A stretch of DNA of 64,000 nt from assembly GCA_944319915.1 (NCBI GenBank), contig CALUEY010000031.1, positions 62,001 to 126,000 on the forward strand, written 5' to 3'. The translations under genes and the position numbers were made by a program. Origin of the DNA: an uncultured Prevotella sp. Its GTDB lineage: Bacteria; Bacteroidota; Bacteroidia; Bacteroidales; Bacteroidaceae. Positions 41,147 to 49,250 of the stretch are shown here, one piece after another. Below the pieces are notes generated by a model. It did not search any database. It saw only the letters and a program-made list of their open reading frames with translations, and was not told the DNA's origin. Within the stretch, counting starts at the first letter, position 1. Each line of letters begins with the position of its first letter.

Positions 41147-41773
41147 ATGAACAAACAACCACTGAAACAGGCGGCAGCCATGGCAGCCGCAACGTGGCTG
41201 CTGTGCGCCTGCGCCGCGCAGCGGCTGCCCGAATACGACCAGAGGCCCGACAACGTGAAGCCCACACTGCAGCAACCGCAGGCGCAAGACTACAACATCA
41301 ACGACACCAAGACATTCGCCCTGTACACCAACCCCTACTCCCTGGCAAGGGCCGACGGCATATACCTCATGGGCATGGCCTACTACCGCCTGTACAGAGC
41401 GAAGGAGGCCACATACGTAACGGCCACATACCAGCACAGGAAGAAGAAGTTCTACTACTTCAACTCCGACTGCGCCATCATCGACAGCCGCACCGGCGAC
41501 CAGTACATGATGCGCCGCCTGGAGCACTTCCCCACCGACATGTTCTTCTGGGTCGACGGCGTCGACGGCAACTACGTGCGCTTCGTGCTCGTGTTCCCGC
41601 CGCTGCCCGAGAGCGTGAAGACCGTCGACTTCTTCGCGCCGAGCGGCCCCTCGCGCCGCTACTTCTCCGGCGAGGCCAAGAGCAAGCGCAAGCTCAGCGT
41701 GAAAAAGCTGCGCCGGGGCAACGGCAAGGTGCCGGAGCGCATGGTGAGCCGGCGAGGCCGCATAATATACTGA
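41147..41773 (+). CDS. Lipoprotein homologous to the M56 C-terminal domain
   Basis: 208 aa with a lipoprotein-type signal (MNKQPLKQAAAMAAATWLLC, Cys candidates at 20 and 22). The mature region has DSRTGDQYMMRRLEHFP and YVRFVLVFPPLPESVKTVDF, which match DRKTGDRYMCRGIEG and VVRFTLIFPPLDDQVDAISI at the C-terminus of the M56 protein. The two therefore share one module, here free and lipid-anchored. The C-terminal tail is very basic. It lies 18 nt after the M56 gene and about 100 nt before the first barrel. The function is unknown; a periplasmic signal-binding role is inferred. Confidence 0.8.
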   Translation: MNKQPLKQAAAMAAATWLLCACAAQRLPEYDQRPDNVKPTLQQPQAQDYNINDTKTFALYTNPYSLARADGIYLMGMAYYRLYRAKEATYVTATYQHRKKKFYYFNSDCAIIDSRTGDQYMMRRLEHFPTDMFFWVDGVDGNYVRFVLVFPPLPESVKTVDFFAPSGPSRRYFSGEAKSKRKLSVKKLRRGNGKVPERMVSRRGRIIY

Positions 41774-41872
41774 CGTTTTTTGCTTGACATAAGCCACCAT
41801 TGCGCGTATATGAGGCGGCGGCCCCTGACAGCCAGGGCAGCCGCCTGCTGTAAAAACCAAACAATAACGAAC

Positions 41873-44683
41873 ATGGACAAAACCCTCGCTACCATAGCAC
41901 TGGCCCTGGCCTGCTGCCTCGCGGCCGCACCAGCCGATGCCGCTGAGGCCAAAGAAAAGAAGCAACGCACCGTATACATAGGCGGCCAGGTGTACGACTC
42001 GTTCACCAAGGCGCGGCTGAAGGCCGTGGTGACGCTGATGCGCGCCGACTCAACCGTGGTGGCCACTGACACCTGCGAGCTGTGGAGCACCACGTCGAGC
42101 TTCGGCTTCAGCGTGCCGAGGCAGGCAGGGCGGTTCATCGTAAAGGCCGAGGCCGAGGGCTACGAGCCCGCCCTGGCCTCCTACGAGCTGCGCCCGCAGG
42201 GCCGCAGGCGCTACTACGAGATGCCGCGCCTGCTCATGAAGCGCAGCCGGGCCGGCGTTTACAAGGACGTGGCCCTGGGCGAGGTGGTGGTGAGAGGCAC
42301 CCGCGTGCAACTGGCCTACCGGGGCGACACCATCGTCTACGACGCCTCGGCGTTCAACCTGCCCGAAGGATCTATGCTCGACGCGCTCATCCGACAGATG
42401 CCCGGGGCCGAGCTTAAGGACGACGGCACCATCTACGTCAATGGCCGCAAGGTGGACTACCTGCTGCTCAACGGCAAGGAGTTCTTCAAGGGCAAGAACA
42501 AGCTCATGCTCGAAAACCTGCCCTACTTCACCGTGAAGGGCGTCAAGGTATACGAGAAGAGCACCGAGAAGAGCGAGCGCATGGGCCGCGACGTGGAGCC
42601 AAAGGACTTCGTGATGGACGTTGGACTGAAGCGCGAGTACGCCCGGAGCTACATAGCCAACGCCGAGGCGGGCATAGGCACTGACAGCCGGTGGGCAGCC
42701 CGCGCCTTCGGCCTTTACTTCGACGACCACACGCGAGTGACCCTCTTCGGCAACGCCAACAACGTGAACGAGAACCGACAGCCGGGCAGCGAGGGCGACT
42801 GGTCGCCCGCCAAGATGACCCGAGGCCTGCTCGCCACCAAGCAGGCGGGCCTCAGCGTGCAGACCGAGGACAAGGACAAGCGCGCGTTCGACCGCTTCGA
42901 GGCCACGGCCAAGTGGAACGACACCGACAACGAACGCCACAACTCGTCAACCACCTTCGCCTCCGCCGGCGACATAGCGGGCGGCAGCTCCAGCTTCAGC
43001 CGCAGCAAGGACTTCAGCCTCTCGCTCTACAACTACCTCCGACTGCCCAAGCTCCACATAGCCAACAGCCACGACCTCTCTTACACCAACAGCCGCAGCA
43101 CCTCCCGGGGAGCCGACTCCACCATGCGCGACACGCTCCTGAACAGCTCCGCAAGCCTGGCCATGGGCCACACGCGCAGGCTCCGCTACAGCGGATTCAC
43201 CGACTGGACGCAGCCCCTGCCGTGGGGCGACAACGTAAGCCTAACGGCCTTCTACAGCTACTACAAGGCGCACCCGGCCGAGCAGTTCGGCCTCAACGCC
43301 ACGCGCTACGCCGCCGGCCTGCCCGCCGACAGGCGCCACAACTACACCGACGGCAGCTCCGAGGGCTACTCCTACAACCTGCAAGCCTCTTACTACATAC
43401 GCCTCGACGACTACTGGACGATAGAGGCCATCGCGGCATACAAACAGGCCTACAGCTCCGACGACAACCTACGCTACCGACTCGACCGACTCGACGCCTA
43501 CGCCGACGGCCCCCTCGGCCTGCTGCCCTCCACCCGCGACTCTCTCCTGCTGGCCCTCGACCGCGACAACAGCGCCAGCACAACCACCCTGAAGCGCACG
43601 TATGGGGGCGAGGTGAGCTTCATCCACTCGCTCTCCAGCAGCTATGTGTTCATCAACCTGCCCCTGGAGCGCACCACCGAACGCTTGGGCTACGCCCGCG
43701 CCTCGCTCGACACCACGGCCACGCGGAGCTACTGGGACTTCTCGCCATACGTTACGCTGCGCTTCGGCAAGGACGGCAACAGGCACGAGCTTACCTACAG
43801 GATGCGGATAAGCCAGCCCGACTTCGCCTCGCTCATGCCCTACGAGAACACCTCCGACGCGCTGGCCACGAGGATAAACAACCCCGCCCTGAAGGCCCTC
43901 ACGCGCCACACCGCCAGCTGGAAGACGACGCTGCGCTGCGACTCGGCCCACCTTACGTGGTACGTGGGGGCCAACGCCAACGTGACCACCAACGACATAG
44001 GCACGCGCACCACCTACAACACCGCCACCGGCGCCTACACTTACATGGACGACAACGTGCAGGGCAACTGGGACCTCAACTTCAAGGCGGGCGTCAACGG
44101 CACGCTCGGCGCCAGGCGGAGGCTGCTCTACGTGGCGGACGCCAACGCCAAGTACACGCACAGCGTTGACTTCGACGTGGCCTACGACACGCCAAACGCG
44201 CTGCTCAGCACAGTGAAGACACTGCGCGCCGGCCTCAGCCTGGGCCTCGCATACACACTGGGCAAGCTCACGGCGGGCATCGGCGGCAAGCTCGACTCGC
44301 GCCACAGCCGCAGCAGCCGCGAGGGCTTCGAGCCAATCAACGTGTTCGACTACCAGTACGGGGCCACCCTGCAGTACACCATCCCCGCCGTGAACCTCAA
44401 CCTGTCCACGGACATCAAGATGTTCAGCCGGCGCGGGTACGGCAGCCCCGAGATGAACACCGACGACCTGGCGTGGAACGCGCAGCTGTCGCGCTCATTC
44501 CTAAAGGGCCGCCTCACGGCCAAAGTCACCGCCTACGACATACTCCGCCAGATATCCACCAAGGCGTTCTCAATCAACGCGCAGGGCCGCACCGAGACGC
44601 GCTACAACTGCATACCGCGATACGTGATGCTCTCGCTGGCGTACAAGTTCACCAAGAAGGCCAAGCCAGCCGGCAACAAATAG
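41873..44683 (+). CDS. Outer-membrane beta-barrel receptor-like protein, copy 1
   Basis: 936 aa with a signal peptide (cleavage near residue 22, ADA). Order: an N-terminal carboxypeptidase-regulatory-like beta-sandwich (about 30-120, GGQVYDSFTKARLKAVVTL), a TonB-receptor-like plug (about 125-235, VVVRGTRVQLAYRGDTIVYD, MPGAELKDDGTIYVNGRKVD), then a long outer-membrane barrel rich in aromatic strands and ending LSLAYKFTKKAKPAGNK. It lacks an obvious TonB box. The start at 41873 is the first Met giving a signal peptide. It shares 244 bp of perfect DNA identity with copy 2, and is probably controlled by the upstream BlaI-M56 pair. Confidence 0.87.
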   Translation: MDKTLATIALALACCLAAAPADAAEAKEKKQRTVYIGGQVYDSFTKARLKAVVTLMRADSTVVATDTCELWSTTSSFGFSVPRQAGRFIVKAEAEGYEPALASYELRPQGRRRYYEMPRLLMKRSRAGVYKDVALGEVVVRGTRVQLAYRGDTIVYDASAFNLPEGSMLDALIRQMPGAELKDDGTIYVNGRKVDYLLLNGKEFFKGKNKLMLENLPYFTVKGVKVYEKSTEKSERMGRDVEPKDFVMDVGLKREYARSYIANAEAGIGTDSRWAARAFGLYFDDHTRVTLFGNANNVNENRQPGSEGDWSPAKMTRGLLATKQAGLSVQTEDKDKRAFDRFEATAKWNDTDNERHNSSTTFASAGDIAGGSSSFSRSKDFSLSLYNYLRLPKLHIANSHDLSYTNSRSTSRGADSTMRDTLLNSSASLAMGHTRRLRYSGFTDWTQPLPWGDNVSLTAFYSYYKAHPAEQFGLNATRYAAGLPADRRHNYTDGSSEGYSYNLQASYYIRLDDYWTIEAIAAYKQAYSSDDNLRYRLDRLDAYADGPLGLLPSTRDSLLLALDRDNSASTTTLKRTYGGEVSFIHSLSSSYVFINLPLERTTERLGYARASLDTTATRSYWDFSPYVTLRFGKDGNRHELTYRMRISQPDFASLMPYENTSDALATRINNPALKALTRHTASWKTTLRCDSAHLTWYVGANANVTTNDIGTRTTYNTATGAYTYMDDNVQGNWDLNFKAGVNGTLGARRRLLYVADANAKYTHSVDFDVAYDTPNALLSTVKTLRAGLSLGLAYTLGKLTAGIGGKLDSRHSRSSREGFEPINVFDYQYGATLQYTIPAVNLNLSTDIKMFSRRGYGSPEMNTDDLAWNAQLSRSFLKGRLTAKVTAYDILRQISTKAFSINAQGRTETRYNCIPRYVMLSLAYKFTKKAKPAGNK

Positions 44684-44745
44684 CGCGCGGCAAGGCAAAA
44701 ACCGGGGCGTACACAATGTTTAACAGACTTTTGCGTTATATAAGC

Positions 44746-47556
44746 ATGAAAGCCATAACGACCCTGGCCATGCCTCTGGCCTTGCTCCTGGCGGCATCGA
44801 TGCCCGCGGCAGCACACGCCGACGGAAAGGAAAGCAGCAAGCAGCGTATGGTACACCTGGCCGGCGAGGTGTACGACTCGTTCACCAAGGCGCGGGTGAG
44901 CGCCACGGTGACGCTGCTCGCCGAAGACTCCACCGCGCTCGACACCACCACCTGCGACATCTGGAAGACTTACGCCAGCTTTGCCTTCAAGGTGCCGCGC
45001 CTACCTGCCCGTTACATATTCAAGGTGGAGGCCGAGGGCTACCAAACGGCCTTCGCCTCCTACAGCCTGCTGCCCCGTGGGCGCAAGCAGAGCTACAAAG
45101 CCCCCAACATACTCGTGAAGCGCAGCCGGGCCGGCGTTTACAAGGACGTGGCCCTGGGCGAGGTGGTGGTGAGAGGCACCCGCGTGCAACTGGCCTACCG
45201 GGGCGACACCATCGTCTACGACGCCTCGGCGTTCAACCTGCCCGAAGGATCTATGCTCGACGCGCTCATCCGACAGATGCCCGGGGCCGAGCTTAAGGAC
45301 GACGGCACCATCTACGTCAATGGCCGCAAGGTGGACTACCTGCTGCTCAACGGCAAGGAATTCTTCAAGGGAAAGAACAAGATAATGCTCGAAAACCTGC
45401 CCTACTTCACCGTGAAGGAGGTGAAGGTGTACCACAAGAGCACCGAGCGCAGCGAGATGCTGGGCCGCGACGTGGAGCCAAAGGACTTCGTGATGGACGT
45501 AGGCCTGAAGCGGGAGTACGCCCGGAGCTACATAGCCAACGCCGAGGCGGGCATAGGCACTGACAGCCGGTGGGCAGCCCGAGCCTTCGGACTTTACTTC
45601 GACGACCACACGCGAGTGGCCCTCTTCGGCAATGCAAACAACGTGAACGAGAACCGCCGGCCCGGCAGCCAGGGCGACTGGTCGCCCGCAAAGATGGAGC
45701 GCGGATTGCTCGCCACCAAGCAGGCGGGCCTGAGCATACAGACCGAAGCTAACGAGAGGCGCGTGCTCAACGACTTCGACGCCACCGTGACATGGAGCGA
45801 CGCCGACAACGAGCGCCACTCCGCCACGGAGACCTTCGCCTCGGCCGGAAACATCACCGGAGGCAGCTCGGCAGCCAGCCGCGCCAAGGACTTCAGCACA
45901 TCCGTGGCCAACAACCTGCGCCTGCGCAGCCTGCACATCACGAGCCGCAACAACCTAAGCTACTCAAACAGCCGCAACTCATCGTGGGGAGCCGACTCCA
46001 CGCTGCGCGACACACTCATGAACAGCGCGTGGAGCATGGGGCAAGGCCGCTCGCGCCGGGTGGCGGTGAACGGCATGACGGGATGGACGCCCACCCTGCC
46101 GTGGGGCGACTTCATAAACCTCAACGCCACTTACAGCTGGCAGCGCAGCCGCCCCAGCGAGCAGTTTGGCCTTAGCCACTCGCGGTATGCCTCTGGCCAG
46201 CCAACCGACGTGCGCAACTACTACGCCGACGCCCCAGAGGAAAGCTACGAGTACACGCTCGGCCTGGGCTACATGCTGGAGCTGCCCAAGGGCTGGTACG
46301 TGGAGCCCAAGGCGGAGTACGGCCAGCAGCGGCAGTCGGCATCAACCAGCCGCTACCGCCTCGAACGCCTCGGCGACCGCTGGGCCGGCGCCACCGGCTT
46401 CCTGCCCTCCACGCGCGACTCGCTGCAGGCCGCCTTCGACTGGGACAACAGCGACTGGAGCAACTCGCTCACGCGCACCTACACCGCCACGCTGACGCTG
46501 CAGAAGGCCACGGAGAACATGGAGTTCTTCCTCGTGCTGCCCCTCGGATTCAGCCGCGAGCGGCTGCACTTCAACGACTACGACATCGACACCGTGGCCA
46601 CGCGCACCTACCGCCAGTTCTCGCCATGGCTCGACTTCAGCTACCGCAAGGGCGGACAGCGCCACTCCTTATCCTACGAGATGCAGACCACGCAGCCCGA
46701 CTTCGCATCGCTCATGCCCGGCGACGACACCACCAACCCGCTGGCGCGGAGCGTGAGCAACCCCAACCTCAAGGCCACCACCGAGCACACGGCCTCGTGG
46801 CAGTCCACCTTCCGCTGCGACTCGGCGCGCCTAACGTGGCACGTGGGGGCCGACGTCACCGTGGTGAGCAACGCCGTGGGCCGGCGCACCTCGTACAACA
46901 CCGCCACCGGCGCCTACACTTACATGGACGACAACGTGCAGGGCAACTGGGACCTCAACTTCAAGACGGGCGTCAACGGCACGCTCGGCGCCAGGCGGAG
47001 GCTGCGCTACGTGGCGGACGCCAACGCCAAGTACACGCACAGCGTTGACTTCGACGTGGCCTACGACACGCCAAGCGCGCTGCTCAGCACAGTGAAGACA
47101 CTGCGCGCCGGCCTCAGCCTGCGCCTGGCCTACACCATGGGCAAGCTCACGGCGGGCCTCAGCGGCAAGCTCGACTCGCGCCACAGCCGCTCACGGCGCG
47201 AGGGCTTCGAGCCGATAGACGTGTTCGACTACCAGTACGGGGCCAACCTGCAGTACACCATCCCCCTGCTCGCGCTCAATCTATCCACCGACATCAAGAT
47301 GTTCAGCCGGCGCGGGTACGGCAGCCCCGAGATGAACACCGACGACCTGGCGTGGAACGCGCAGCTGTCGCGCTCATTCCTAAAGGGCCGCCTCACGGCC
47401 AAAGTCACCGCCTACGACATACTCCAGCAGGTATCCACCAAGGCGTTCTCAATCAACGCGCAGGGCCGCACCGAGACGCGCTACAACTGCATACCGCGCT
47501 ACGTGATGCTCTCGCTGGCGTGGAAGTTCACCCAAAAGGCAAAGGGCGGCAAGTAG
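44746..47556 (+). CDS. Outer-membrane beta-barrel receptor-like protein, copy 2
   Basis: 936 aa, exactly the length of copy 1, with the same domain order. The signal peptide is MKAITTLAMPLALLLAASMP with AHA cleavage; a Met at 44716 is possible but adds a non-signal lead. DNA is identical to copy 1 at 45116-45359 and 47290-47425 and nearly so at 46900-47123, at a constant offset of 2879. Other parts of the barrel, presumably outer loops, differ strongly (e.g. WTPTLPWGDFINLNATYSWQ). It seems to be a tandem duplicate with recombined blocks. Ends LSLAWKFTQKAKGGK. Confidence 0.87.
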   Translation: MKAITTLAMPLALLLAASMPAAAHADGKESSKQRMVHLAGEVYDSFTKARVSATVTLLAEDSTALDTTTCDIWKTYASFAFKVPRLPARYIFKVEAEGYQTAFASYSLLPRGRKQSYKAPNILVKRSRAGVYKDVALGEVVVRGTRVQLAYRGDTIVYDASAFNLPEGSMLDALIRQMPGAELKDDGTIYVNGRKVDYLLLNGKEFFKGKNKIMLENLPYFTVKEVKVYHKSTERSEMLGRDVEPKDFVMDVGLKREYARSYIANAEAGIGTDSRWAARAFGLYFDDHTRVALFGNANNVNENRRPGSQGDWSPAKMERGLLATKQAGLSIQTEANERRVLNDFDATVTWSDADNERHSATETFASAGNITGGSSAASRAKDFSTSVANNLRLRSLHITSRNNLSYSNSRNSSWGADSTLRDTLMNSAWSMGQGRSRRVAVNGMTGWTPTLPWGDFINLNATYSWQRSRPSEQFGLSHSRYASGQPTDVRNYYADAPEESYEYTLGLGYMLELPKGWYVEPKAEYGQQRQSASTSRYRLERLGDRWAGATGFLPSTRDSLQAAFDWDNSDWSNSLTRTYTATLTLQKATENMEFFLVLPLGFSRERLHFNDYDIDTVATRTYRQFSPWLDFSYRKGGQRHSLSYEMQTTQPDFASLMPGDDTTNPLARSVSNPNLKATTEHTASWQSTFRCDSARLTWHVGADVTVVSNAVGRRTSYNTATGAYTYMDDNVQGNWDLNFKTGVNGTLGARRRLRYVADANAKYTHSVDFDVAYDTPSALLSTVKTLRAGLSLRLAYTMGKLTAGLSGKLDSRHSRSRREGFEPIDVFDYQYGANLQYTIPLLALNLSTDIKMFSRRGYGSPEMNTDDLAWNAQLSRSFLKGRLTAKVTAYDILQQVSTKAFSINAQGRTETRYNCIPRYVMLSLAWKFTQKAKGGK

Positions 47557-47673
47557 TGGCAGTGAACTCACAGGCCGTCAGGGGCAGCAAGCCCCACGGC
47601 AGGCAGCGCGGCGGCCACGCCCATGCGGCGGCTTAAATAATGTGAATTATGGCACTGTTACGAAAGTTTACCC

Positions 47674-47681
47674 TAAATTTG
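47674..47681 (+). promoter_or_regulatory. Promoter -7 box TAAATTTG
   Basis: TAAATTTG, 21 nt before the GH3-family gene. It separates this gene from the barrel operon. Confidence 0.75.
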
Positions 47682-47701
47682 CAGCGTAAAACAACAATGC
47701 A

Positions 47702-49249
47702 ATGAGCCTTACAAGCATAATAGGCAAGTTCTTCGTGCCGCGCCAGCGCGAGCTTGAGCGCCACGCCAGCGGCGGCGAGGCACTGCAAAGGCAGGTGCTG
47801 GCCCGCCTCGTGGAGGCCGCGAAGGACACCGAATACGGGCGCAACCACCTCTTCGGCGCCACGCGCGGCTACGACGACTTTGCGCGCAACGTGCCGGTGA
47901 ACACTTACGAGGAACTGAAGGGCTACATCGACCGCATGCGCCACGGCGAGGCCGACGTGCTGTGGCCGGGCCGCGTGAGATGGTACGCCAAGTCGTCGGG
48001 CACCACCAACGACAAGAGCAAGTTCATACCCGTAAGCCCACAGGGCCTCAAGGACACCCACTACCGCGGCGGGCAGGACTGCGTGGCCCTGTACCTGCGC
48101 AACAACCCCAAGAGCCGGATGTTCGACGGCAAGGGCCTCATACTCGGCGGCAGCCACTCGCCCAACTACAACCTGCCCGGCTCGCTCGTGGGCGACCTCA
48201 GCGCCATACTCATAGAGAACATCAACCCGCTGGTGAACCTCGTGCGGGTGCCCAACAAGCAGACCGCGCTGCTGGCCGACTTCGAGGTGAAGCGCGACCG
48301 CATAGCCCGCCAGACCATCGGCAAGAACATAACCAACCTGAGCGGGGTGCCCTCGTGGATGCTCTCGGTGCTCACCCGCGTGATGGAGCTTACGGGCAAG
48401 CAGCACCTCGAGGAGGTGTGGCCGGGCCTGGAGGTGTTCTTCCACGGGGGCGTGGCCTTCACCCCCTACCGCCACCAGTACGAGCAGCTCATCACCTCGC
48501 CGCAGATGCACTACATGGAGACCTACAACGCCAGCGAGGGCTTCTTCGGCCTGCAGGACGACCCATCCGACAAGGCCATGCTCCTGATGCTCGACTACGG
48601 CGTGTTCTACGAGTTCATACCCATGGACGAGTTCGGGCGCGACAACCCCACCGTGGTGCCGCTGTGGGGAGTGGAGACGGGGCGCAACTACGCCATGGTG
48701 ATATCCACCACGTGCGGGCTGTGGCGCTACGTGCTGGGCGACACCGTGAGCTTCACCGGCACCAACCCCTACAAGTTCACCATCACCGGCCGCACCAAGT
48801 GCTTCATCAACGCCTTCGGCGAGGAGCTGATAGTCGACAACGCCGAGCAGGCGCTGGCCTACGCCTGCCGCGAGACGGGCGCCGAGGTGAGCGAATACAC
48901 CGCCGCGCCAGTGTTCATGGACGGCAAGGCCAGGTGCCGCCACCAGTGGCTCATAGAGTTCGCCAGACAGCCCCAGGACATGGGCCGCTTCGCCTCGCTG
49001 CTCGACAGCCGCCTGAAGCAGCTCAACAGCGACTACGAGGCCAAGCGCTCAAAGGACATAACCCTGCAGCGCCCCGAGGTGGTGGTGGCCCGCCAGGGCC
49101 TCTTCAACGACTGGCTGAGGCTCAAGGGCAAGCTCGGCGGGCAGCACAAGATACCGCGCCTGGGCAACAGCCGCGACATCATGGAGCAGCTGCTGCGCAT
49201 GAACGCCACGGCCGCCAAGCCCGCGCAGCCCAACAACCACAACGCATGA
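47702..49249 (+). CDS. GH3 auxin-responsive-promoter family protein (acyl-adenylate ligase-like)
   Basis: 515 aa. It belongs to the GH3 branch of the ANL adenylating superfamily, best known from plants, where it joins amino acids to hormones. ATP-binding blocks are visible: YAKSSGTTNDKSKFIPVS (P-loop), YNASEGFFGLQD, WRYVLGDTVSFTG and ITGRTKCFINAFGEELIV. It is soluble with no signal. In Bacteroidetes the substrate is unknown; an amide or thioester ligase acting on a carboxylate is the likely chemistry. The stop is 1 nt before the next start, so the two genes are translationally close. Confidence 0.92.
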   Translation: MSLTSIIGKFFVPRQRELERHASGGEALQRQVLARLVEAAKDTEYGRNHLFGATRGYDDFARNVPVNTYEELKGYIDRMRHGEADVLWPGRVRWYAKSSGTTNDKSKFIPVSPQGLKDTHYRGGQDCVALYLRNNPKSRMFDGKGLILGGSHSPNYNLPGSLVGDLSAILIENINPLVNLVRVPNKQTALLADFEVKRDRIARQTIGKNITNLSGVPSWMLSVLTRVMELTGKQHLEEVWPGLEVFFHGGVAFTPYRHQYEQLITSPQMHYMETYNASEGFFGLQDDPSDKAMLLMLDYGVFYEFIPMDEFGRDNPTVVPLWGVETGRNYAMVISTTCGLWRYVLGDTVSFTGTNPYKFTITGRTKCFINAFGEELIVDNAEQALAYACRETGAEVSEYTAAPVFMDGKARCRHQWLIEFARQPQDMGRFASLLDSRLKQLNSDYEAKRSKDITLQRPEVVVARQGLFNDWLRLKGKLGGQHKIPRLGNSRDIMEQLLRMNATAAKPAQPNNHNA

Positions 49250-49250
49250 C

